10,488 bases of DNA, taken from positions 1 through 10,488 of the forward strand of contig VBLA01000190.1 of the NCBI GenBank assembly GCA_005879245.1. Reading direction: 5' to 3'. The stretch's first letter is position 1. Each line of letters begins with the position of its first letter. The position numbers and the translations under genes were made by a program. Below are positions 5,304-10,488 of the stretch, one piece after another. Origin of the DNA: Deltaproteobacteria bacterium. Its GTDB lineage: Bacteria; Desulfobacterota; Binatia; DP-6. Under the pieces are notes generated by a model. It ran no database searches. It was not told where the DNA came from and saw nothing but the letters and a program-made list of their open reading frames with translations.

Positions 5304-6641
5304 ATGGACACTCTGGCGGCGCTCGTGCGCTCCCGCGCACACCGGTCGGAACCGGCGCTGATCGACGACGCGACGGGTGAGGTGGTGACGGGGAACGAGC
5401 TCGCGGGGCGCGTCGCGGCGCGTGTCCGCCTACTCGCAGCGGCCGGGGTGCATCGCGGCGACCGAGTGGCCGTCCTGCTCCCGAACTCGCTCGCGTGCGC
5501 CGAGACGTTCCTCGCCGCAGCCACCGTGGGCGCCGCGGCCGTCCCGATCAACCTCCGCTGGACGGCCCCGGAGGTGGAATGGTTGCTCGCCGACGCGGAG
5601 CCGCGTGTCCTGGTGGCCGACGCCGAGCGCCTCGCGGCGCTCGCCCCGCTCGCCCACGCCCCGCCCGTGCTCGGTCCCGAGCTCGACGCGTCCGCCGATC
5701 CCGCACCGTCTCTCGCGGCGCCACGTCCCGACGACCCGGCCCTCATCCTCTACACCTCGGGCACCACCGGACGGCCGAAGGGCGCCGCGCTCACGCACGG
5801 AAACCTCCTCTGGAACGCCGGGCGGATCGCCGAGTGGCTCGCGCTCACGTCCCAAGACCGTGTGCTCACCGTGATGCCGCTCTTCCACGCGAACGCGATC
5901 GTGATCGGCCTCCTGACGCCGCTTCTCGCCGGCGCCAGCACGGTGGTGGCAGACCGCTTCCGGCGTGACCGCTTCTGGGCGAGCGTCGAGCGTCACCGGC
6001 CGACCACCGCAGGCACCGTGCCGACCATGCTGGCGATGCTCCTGGCCGAGCCCGAGATTCCTCCTCCGGTCGCGCGGGCAAGTTTGCGCTTTCTTCTCAT
6101 CGGCTCGGCGCCCGTTCCCTCCGAGCTGCTGCTCGCCTTCGAGTCCCGCTTCGGCGTGCCGGTCATCGAGGGCTACGGGCTCACCGAGTGCACGTGCCGC
6201 GCGACCTTCAACCCGATCGACGGGCGGCGGCGACCGGGCTCGTGCGGACTGCCGCTCGCCCCCCTCCGCATCGTCGATTCGGACGAGCGCGACGTGCCCC
6301 CGGGCACGGTCGGCGAGATCCTTCTTCGGGGCCCGCACGTCATGCAAGGCTACTTCCGTGCCCCGGAGGCATCGGAGGAGACCCTCCTCGGTCATCCGGC
6401 GATCGCGGAGGCGGCGGTGGTGGGCGCACCCGATCCTCTCTACGGCGAGGTGGTGTGGGCCTTCGTCGCGTCCCGTCCGGAGATGTCCGTCGACGCGGCG
6501 GCGGTGTCGCGCTGGTGCGCGTCGCGTCTCGCCGACTTCAAGCGCCCGGCCGAGATCGTCTTTCTGCCAGAGCTGCCGAAGGGCCCCACCGGAAAGGTGT
6601 TGAAGGCCCCGCTCCGGGCGCTCGCCGGCAACCGTTCTTGA
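5304..6641 (+). CDS. AMP-binding acyl-CoA synthetase / ligase with an internal deletion of the hinge region
   Basis: This is a member of the ANL adenylating superfamily, closest to fatty-acid or aromatic acid-CoA ligases; the substrate cannot be told. Visible motifs are the ATP-binding loop LYTSGTTGRPKG (149-160), MPLFHANA (191-198), GSAPVPSELL (267-276), EGYGLTE (289-295), the A10 lysine in PKGPTGKVLK (Lys431), and a C-terminal lid beginning HPAIAEAAVVG. It is only 445 residues. After GYFRAPEASEET (349-360) the sequence jumps directly to LLGHPAIAEA. The stretch that normally lies between them is absent, with the TGD motif, the hinge D/G-R-K-D and the GGENIxPxEVE segment (about 45-50 residues). 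The frame is intact on both sides. These parts bind the ATP ribose and allow the domain rotation, so the protein is probably inactive or the assembly has collapsed here. The start is ATG at 5304 without a clear ribosome binding site. Confidence 0.9.
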   Translation: MDTLAALVRSRAHRSEPALIDDATGEVVTGNELAGRVAARVRLLAAAGVHRGDRVAVLLPNSLACAETFLAAATVGAAAVPINLRWTAPEVEWLLADAEPRVLVADAERLAALAPLAHAPPVLGPELDASADPAPSLAAPRPDDPALILYTSGTTGRPKGAALTHGNLLWNAGRIAEWLALTSQDRVLTVMPLFHANAIVIGLLTPLLAGASTVVADRFRRDRFWASVERHRPTTAGTVPTMLAMLLAEPEIPPPVARASLRFLLIGSAPVPSELLLAFESRFGVPVIEGYGLTECTCRATFNPIDGRRRPGSCGLPLAPLRIVDSDERDVPPGTVGEILLRGPHVMQGYFRAPEASEETLLGHPAIAEAAVVGAPDPLYGEVVWAFVASRPEMSVDAAAVSRWCASRLADFKRPAEIVFLPELPKGPTGKVLKAPLRALAGNRS

Positions 6642-6666
6642 CAAGCCGTGACGCTTCAAATTGATT
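6638..6666 (+). promoter_or_regulatory. Candidate promoter for the polyprenyl synthase gene
   Basis: A perfect -35 hexamer TTGACA (6638-6643) overlaps the ligase stop codon. Seventeen bases on lies TTGATT (6661-6666), a poor -10 (3 of 6), inside a short AT-rich patch (TTCAAATTGATT) that is unusual for this sequence. If real, the polyprenyl synthase does not depend on readthrough from the ligase. Confidence 0.35.
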
Positions 6667-6682
6667 CGGAGCGTCCGCGCCG

Positions 6683-7684
6683 GTGATGACCCTCGCCCAC
6701 AGCGCCGCCTCCTCGTCCACCGCGCATCTGCCAGCGCCGGTCGAGGACGATCTCGCCCGCGTCGAGACACGCCTCGCCGCCGAGCTCGCCTCGCGCGAGG
6801 AGCGCCTGTACGCGATCGCGACGCACCTCGTCGACGCAGGGGGGAAGCGCGTCCGTCCCACCGTCGTGCTCCTCGCCTTCCACGCCGCGGCCGCGGGCCG
6901 CAGCCTCGGCCGGCGTGACGATGCCGTCGAGGCCGCGGTGGCGCTCGAGCTCATCCACTCGGCCACCCTCCTCCACGACGACATCATCGACGGGGGGGAG
7001 ACCCGGCGGGGCCGTCCGTCCGCGCTCGCGGCCTTCGGCGTCGCCGACACGTTGGTGGCGGGAGACTTCCTCTTCAGTCGCGCCTTCGCGCTCTGCGCGC
7101 GGTTCGAGGCCGAGGTCATCCGCTGGGCTGCGGAAGCGTGTATCAGCCTGACTGAGGGCGAGATCATGCAGGCCCGCTTCCGCCACAATCCATCCGTCAC
7201 GCTCGACGACTACAACGAGATCATCGAGCGCAAGACCGCCTCGCTCTTCGCGGCGGGAGCGCGCACGGGAGCGCACCTCGCCGGTGCACCCGCGTCGCTC
7301 GTCGAGGCGATGGCGTCGTGCGGGCGGCAGCTCGGCCTCGCCTTCCAGGTGAGCGACGACCTGCTCGACGTGACGGGCCAGCCGAACCTGACCGGCAAGC
7401 CACGCGGCATCGATCTCCGTGATGGCAACCCCTCACTGCCGGTCGTCCTCGCGCTCGGGCGCGACGACGAGCTGGCGCGGCTCTTCGCGGCCGAGCAGCC
7501 GAGCGCCGCAGAGGTCGAGGGCGGGCTCGCGCGGCTCCGGCATGTGGGCGTCCTCCGCGCCGTCGCCGAGCGTGCCCGGGTGCACAGCGCCGCGGCGCTG
7601 GCGGAGATCTGCCGGCTCTCCCCCTCGCCCTATCGCGACGCGCTCATCACACTGGCGCAGGCGCTCGCCGACCGGCCGGGCTGA
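6683..7684 (+). CDS. ispB: Long-chain polyprenyl diphosphate synthase (octaprenyl-type)
   Basis: This trans-prenyltransferase adds isopentenyl diphosphate units to an allylic primer to make the side chain of quinones or a similar long polyprenyl chain. Key motifs: GGKRVRP (53-59), the first Asp-rich motif HDDIIDGGETRRGRPSA (Asp99, Asp100, Asp103), QLGLAFQVSDDLLD with the second Asp-rich motif (Asp225, Asp226, Asp229) and GKPRGIDLRDG (238-248). The fifth residue before the first motif is Ala94; a small residue there usually means a long product, so I favour octaprenyl or similar over farnesyl or geranylgeranyl synthase. Where the family commonly has EGK-x-TLP this protein has DGNPSLP, a tolerated variant as far as I know. 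GTG at 6683 and ATG at 6686 are adjacent; either could start, and CGGAG at 6666-6670 is somewhat far upstream. The gene is 41 bases after the ligase. Confidence 0.94.
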   Translation: MMTLAHSAASSSTAHLPAPVEDDLARVETRLAAELASREERLYAIATHLVDAGGKRVRPTVVLLAFHAAAAGRSLGRRDDAVEAAVALELIHSATLLHDDIIDGGETRRGRPSALAAFGVADTLVAGDFLFSRAFALCARFEAEVIRWAAEACISLTEGEIMQARFRHNPSVTLDDYNEIIERKTASLFAAGARTGAHLAGAPASLVEAMASCGRQLGLAFQVSDDLLDVTGQPNLTGKPRGIDLRDGNPSLPVVLALGRDDELARLFAAEQPSAAEVEGGLARLRHVGVLRAVAERARVHSAAALAEICRLSPSPYRDALITLAQALADRPG

Positions 7685-7739
7685 GCACCCTGGCAGCCGC
7701 GAGTCGCCCGGGGGGTGCCGCGACGGGCGAACGCGACTC
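7685..7739 (+). other. Interleaved inverted repeats between ispB and moaA
   Basis: GCACCC (7685-7690) can pair with GGGTGC (7713-7718), and TCGCCCG (7704-7710) can pair with CGGGCGA (7724-7730); GAGTCG (7701-7706) also matches CGACTC (7734-7739). The first two stems are interleaved, giving a pseudoknot topology. There is no T-run. It could be the end of the ispB message or a leader element of moaA, but it does not match the known molybdenum-cofactor RNA motif as I remember it. Chance pairing in GC-rich DNA is a real possibility. Confidence 0.3.
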
Positions 7740-7741
7740 CG

Positions 7742-7770
7742 TTGACTTCGCTGGTCGCCGGATCGAAGAT
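7742..7770 (+). promoter_or_regulatory. Weak candidate promoter for moaA
   Basis: TTGACT (7742-7747, 5 of 6 matches to the -35 consensus) is followed after 17 bases by GAAGAT (7765-7770), a poor -10 with 3 of 6 matches. A start site about 7 bases on would fall at the second in-frame ATG (7778), giving a leaderless message. Low confidence because of the -10. Confidence 0.2.
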
Positions 7771-8767
7771 GCCCCGCATGCCGCGTGACGGCTTCGGCCG
7801 CGAGATCGACTACCTGCGCATCTCGCTCACCGATCACTGCAACCTCCGCTGTGCCTACTGCATGCCGCTCACCGGCAATGCCTTCGTGCCGTCGGACGAT
7901 CTCCTCACCGCCGAGGAGATCGAGACCGTCGTGCGGGCGGCCGTCGCCGTCGGCTTCCGAAAGTTCCGGCTGACGGGCGGCGAGCCGACGCTCCGCGCCG
8001 ACCTGGTCGACATCGTGGAGCGGCTGGCCCGCGTTCCGGGCGTCCGCGATCTCGCCATGACCACCAACGGCATCCTGCTCCCACGACTCGCCCAGCGTCT
8101 CGCCGCCGCCGGTCTCCGTCGCGTGAACATCCACGTCGACAGTCTCGACCCCGTCCGTCTCGCCCGGCTCATGCGCTGGGGAACGGTGGAGGAGATCTGG
8201 GCCGGCATCGAGGCGGCCGAGGCAGCCGGTCTCTGGCCGATCAAGCTGAACACCGTCGTCGCCCGCGGCCACAACGAGGAGGACGTCGTCGCCTTGGCCG
8301 CGCTCACCCTCACGCGCGACTGGCACGTACGCTTCATCGAGACGATGCCGCTCGGAGTCGGTGACACCGCAGGCTTCGCGCGCGCCCGCCTCGTGCCGAA
8401 CGAGGAGTCCCGGGCGCGGATCGAGGCTGCGCTCGGCGGGCTCGATCCGATCGCCTGCGAGGACCCGGCGGACGAGGCGCGCAACTACCGCCTCGGGCAC
8501 GGGCGCGGGGTGATCGGCTTCATCAGCCCCGTCACCGCGCCCTACTGCGGCACCTGCAACCGGATGCGACTCACGGCCGACGGCCGCTTCCACCTCTGCC
8601 TCCTGAACGACGATGAGCTCGACGTGGGCGGCACGCTCCGGAGCGGTGGCACATCGGAGGACGTGGCGCGCATCCTCTTGCGGGCAGTCGGGCACAAGCC
8701 GACCGGGCATCGACTCGCCGTCGGGCGCTCGACGGAAAAGCACGAGATGTACCAGCTCGGCGGGTGA
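7769..8767 (+). CDS. moaA: GTP 3',8-cyclase MoaA (molybdopterin cofactor biosynthesis, radical SAM)
   Basis: MoaA uses S-adenosylmethionine and two [4Fe-4S] clusters to turn GTP into 3',8-cyclo-7,8-dihydro-GTP, the first step of molybdenum cofactor synthesis. The N-terminal cluster motif is DHCNLRCAYC (Cys24, Cys28, Cys31), followed by the SAM-binding LTGGEPTLR and TTNGILL. The second, C-terminal cluster has the MoaA spacing Cys-x2-Cys-x13-Cys in YCGTCNRMRLTADGRFHLCLL-like sequence, and the chain ends in the Gly-Gly tail that MoaA needs (MYQLGG). At 332 residues it has the usual length, and every key residue is present. I chose ATG at 7769; ATG at 7778 is equally possible, and the frame is open to 7715 but that part is not family-like. 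No other mo genes are in the window. The stop overlaps the start of the next gene, an unknown protein. Confidence 0.95.
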   Translation: MPRMPRDGFGREIDYLRISLTDHCNLRCAYCMPLTGNAFVPSDDLLTAEEIETVVRAAVAVGFRKFRLTGGEPTLRADLVDIVERLARVPGVRDLAMTTNGILLPRLAQRLAAAGLRRVNIHVDSLDPVRLARLMRWGTVEEIWAGIEAAEAAGLWPIKLNTVVARGHNEEDVVALAALTLTRDWHVRFIETMPLGVGDTAGFARARLVPNEESRARIEAALGGLDPIACEDPADEARNYRLGHGRGVIGFISPVTAPYCGTCNRMRLTADGRFHLCLLNDDELDVGGTLRSGGTSEDVARILLRAVGHKPTGHRLAVGRSTEKHEMYQLGG

Positions 8768-9453
8768 TGGGTCCCGCCGACATCGCCGACCTCGAGGCCG
8801 CAGCGCGCGCGCTCGGGGGCGCGATCCTCGGCCCGCGGGAGATCACCGCGGCGCTCGGCTTCGACCCGCTCGCCGGGCTCGACGGGGACGAACAGCGCGC
8901 CGTCGCGCGCATCCCGTACACGGCGGCAGACCTCGAACGGGCACGGGCAGAGGGCGAGATGCTCGTACTTCGCGTACGCCGCGGCCCGGACGGGCCCCTC
9001 ACCATGCTGCGGATCGCAGCACGCCTGGGCGGTGGCCTCGACCCGCAGGTACACAAGGGCAGCGGCTATCTCCTGCGTCCGGAGTGGACGATCGACGACC
9101 AGCCCTTCGCGACCGTCGAGATACCCGCGCCCGGCTGGTGGCTCGTCCGCCGAGAGCCCCTGCCCGCGACGCTCAACCGCACCTACCAGGCACAGGACGC
9201 GATCCTCGCCGGGTTCGGTGGCGGAGCGGCCCGTCCCCGGCGCCGCAGCGCTTCGGAGATTGCCTTCGACACGCTCTGCTGGCAGCGGGCGCACGGCGAG
9301 CGGCTGCTCGGCGGCCAGTGGGACTGGTCCCGCAGCGTCTCGACCGATCAGGGCTACGCTGCACTCGGCGAGTTCGGCGAGCACGGCCTCCGCGTCATCG
9401 CCTACTCGCGCGCCGTCCGCTTCGGGACGCTCGGCGTCTGCCCGCAGCGCTAG
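8767..9453 (+). CDS. Uncharacterised 228-residue protein, translationally coupled to moaA
   Basis: I do not recognise this family. The ATG at 8767 shares its A with the moaA TGA (TGATG); an alternative GTG at 8764 overlaps by 4 bases. Either way the two are translationally coupled. The protein has no signal peptide or membrane segment and looks soluble. An N-terminal helical part (1-65, with IPYTAADLERARAEG) leads into a beta-rich part (66-95). A distinctive middle follows, with GYLLRPEWTIDDQPFA (100-115) and PGWWLVRREPLPATLNRTY (122-140), then a basic linker (RPRRRS, 156-161). The C-terminal part is rich in aromatics, with QWDWSRS (184-190) and GEFGEHGLRVIAYSRAVRF (201-219). Many Trp and Arg and only two Cys (171, 225) argue against an Fe-S protein. 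The codon pattern is as in its neighbours, and the strand opposite has only a spurious frame. A role linked to molybdenum cofactor is inferred only from position. Confidence 0.85.
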   Translation: MGPADIADLEAAARALGGAILGPREITAALGFDPLAGLDGDEQRAVARIPYTAADLERARAEGEMLVLRVRRGPDGPLTMLRIAARLGGGLDPQVHKGSGYLLRPEWTIDDQPFATVEIPAPGWWLVRREPLPATLNRTYQAQDAILAGFGGGAARPRRRSASEIAFDTLCWQRAHGERLLGGQWDWSRSVSTDQGYAALGEFGEHGLRVIAYSRAVRFGTLGVCPQR

Positions 9454-9461
9454 CCTCGGCC

Positions 9462-9467
9462 GGGAGG
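9462..9467 (+). promoter_or_regulatory. Ribosome binding site of the VOC-family gene
   Basis: GGGAGG lies 7 bases before the ATG at 9475 and 8 bases after the TAG of the preceding gene. It is among the clearest Shine-Dalgarno sites in the window and fixes this start. Confidence 0.7.
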
Positions 9468-9474
9468 GAATCCC

Positions 9475-9885
9475 ATGGAGATCAACGGCGTCGCGCACGT
9501 GATGCTCACCGTGAGCGACTTCGCCACCTGCCTGCCCTTCTACGAGCAGCTCCTCGGCTTCCTCGGGCTCCGGACCATCATCAGGGCGGACGGCATGCTC
9601 TACTGCGTGGGCGGCCGGACGGCGGTGGGAATCGTGCAAGCCGAGGACCGCCACCGCGACGAGCGGTTCGTCCAGTTCCGAGTCGGCCTCCATCACGCCT
9701 GCTTCCGCGCCCGGGAGCGACAAGACGTGGACGACCTCCGCGCCTTCCTCGTCAAGATCGGCGCGAAGATCGTGCACCCGCCCGAGGAGGGAGCCTGGGC
9801 ACCGGGATACTACTCCGTGCTGTTCGAGGATCCCGACGGCATCCGTCTCGAGGTGAACCACGTGCCCGGCAAGGGGTTGCTATAG
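9475..9885 (+). CDS. VOC / glyoxalase-fold family protein
   Basis: This is a small single-module member of the vicinal oxygen chelate superfamily (glyoxalase I, dioxygenases, fosfomycin-resistance enzymes); the substrate cannot be predicted. The 136 residues make two beta-alpha-beta-beta-beta repeats. The first begins VAHVMLTVSDFATCLPFYEQLLGF with a candidate metal ligand His8, and the second begins GLHHACFRA (His73/His74) and ends FEDPDGIRLEVNHV with Glu126, the usual final ligand. These three positions match the typical His-His-Glu layout, so a metal enzyme is likely. It lies 21 bases after the unknown gene on the same strand and may be in the moaA operon. It converges with citrate synthase with only 22 bases between them and no visible terminator. 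Confidence 0.93.
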   Translation: MEINGVAHVMLTVSDFATCLPFYEQLLGFLGLRTIIRADGMLYCVGGRTAVGIVQAEDRHRDERFVQFRVGLHHACFRARERQDVDDLRAFLVKIGAKIVHPPEEGAWAPGYYSVLFEDPDGIRLEVNHVPGKGLL

Positions 9886-9907
9886 ATCCGCGCGCGACAG
9901 ACTTCTC

Positions 9908-10488
9908 CTACGGCGTGAGCGTGCGATCGCTGGGGCCGATGTAGTCGGCCGAGGGGCGTATGAGGCGGTTGTCGCGGACCTGCTCGACGATGTGGGCCGT
10001 CCACCCGATCGCGCGTGAGATGGAGAACGTCGGGGTGAAGAGCTCGCGCGGGATGCCGGCGCGCTCGAGCACGACGGCCGCGTAGAACTCGACGTTGGTG
10101 TAGAGCGCCCGACCGGGCTTCGCCACCCGGAGCTGCGCCAGCGCTGCGGTCTCCACCGCGCGCGCGAGCGCGACGCGCTCGCCCCCGAGCCCTTCAGCCG
10201 TGTCCCGCAGGCAGCGCGCGCGCGGGTCCTCCGCGCGGTAGACGCGATGGCCGAAGCCCATGACGCGGCGGCCGTGGGCGATCGCCTCGGCGACGCACGC
10301 TGCCGCTCGCGCGGGCGTGCCGATCTCGTCGAGCATATCGAGGACGAGCGAGGGTGCGCCGCCGTGCAACGGCCCCGACATGGCGCCCGCGGCGCCCGCG
10401 ACCGCCGCCACGACGTCCGCCCCCGTCGAGGCGATCACCCGGGCGGTGAACGTGGAGGCATTCATGCCGTGCTCCGCCGTGAGGATCA
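9908..10488 (-). CDS. Citrate synthase, C-terminal part (N-terminus beyond the window edge)
   Basis: The enzyme condenses oxaloacetate and acetyl-CoA to citrate; a 2-methylcitrate synthase role with propionyl-CoA cannot be excluded. The window holds about 193 C-terminal residues. Visible are ILTAEHGMNASTFTARV with the first active-site His, GPLHGGAP, MGFGHRVYRAEDPRA with the substrate-binding His/Arg, and a C-terminal IGWTAHIVEQ ... RLIRPSADYIGP segment. At the catalytic-base position, where E. coli has Asp362 in NVDFYSG, this protein reads NVEFYAA, so Glu replaces Asp. I believe this occurs in a known subgroup of CitA-like bacterial citrate synthases and does not mean loss of function. The internal ATG at 10465 is not the start, since conserved sequence continues upstream to the edge. 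The gene is convergent with the VOC gene. Confidence 0.95.
   Translation of the reverse strand, partial: ILTAEHGMNASTFTARVIASTGADVVAAVAGAAGAMSGPLHGGAPSLVLDMLDEIGTPARAAACVAEAIAHGRRVMGFGHRVYRAEDPRARCLRDTAEGLGGERVALARAVETAALAQLRVAKPGRALYTNVEFYAAVVLERAGIPRELFTPTFSISRAIGWTAHIVEQVRDNRLIRPSADYIGPSDRTLTP

Noticed and set aside
5430..6770. Minus-strand frame opposite the AMP ligase
   Set aside because: Antisense shadow; the plus strand carries unmistakable ANL motifs.
7433..9861. Two long minus-strand frames opposite moaA, the unknown gene and the VOC gene
   Set aside because: The plus-strand proteins show family motifs and coupled starts; the minus-strand products are compositionally shadow-like.

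Overview
The window is a GC-rich (by eye around 70%), densely packed bacterial chromosome segment with core-metabolism genes. I see no mobile elements, CRISPR array, rRNA or tRNA. Codon use looks uniform and strongly GC-ending throughout, so nothing suggests recent transfer. The taxon cannot be fixed from the sequence. Inositol-phosphate synthase next to a phosphatidylinositol-phosphate-synthase-like enzyme, in very high GC, fits Actinobacteria or one of the GC-rich deltaproteobacterial-type soil lineages. I lean weakly to the latter, and this is a guess.

Layout. (1) Positions 1-3980, minus strand, read right to left: inositol-3-phosphate synthase, a CDP-alcohol phosphatidyltransferase of the PIP-synthase type, a 72-residue two-helix membrane protein, an LPG_synthase_TM (UPF0104) integral membrane protein, and coaBC, which runs off the left edge. 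Genes are joined by overlaps or gaps of a few bases, except for two junctions where the start codon is unclear. A promoter-like pair (TTTACA, 17 bp, TATATG) sits just upstream of the first gene. (2) 4146-5228, minus: an Mrp/ApbC Fe-S carrier ATPase. (3) A 75-bp divergent spacer, then plus-strand genes: an acyl-CoA/AMP ligase lacking its hinge region (5304-6641), a long-chain polyprenyl diphosphate synthase (6683-7684), the molybdopterin enzyme MoaA (7769-8767), an unrecognised 228-residue protein whose start overlaps the moaA stop (8767-9453), and a small VOC/glyoxalase-fold protein (9475-9885). (4) 9908-10488, minus: the C-terminal part of a citrate synthase, convergent with the VOC gene and cut by the right edge.

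How they work together. The first block can make inositol 3-phosphate from glucose 6-phosphate and attach it to CDP-diacylglycerol, giving phosphatidylinositol phosphate. The two downstream membrane proteins are candidates for handling the resulting lipid, but that is inference. CoaBC is a housekeeping coenzyme A enzyme at the end of the same run. MoaA needs Fe-S clusters and Mrp-family proteins carry them, but they lie on opposite strands and nothing here ties them together.

Most worth a second look: the in-frame loss of about 45-50 residues from the AMP ligase, the unknown protein coupled to moaA, and the two lipid genes without a standard start codon. No clearly novel system is visible; this is mainly ordinary metabolism with a few odd details.
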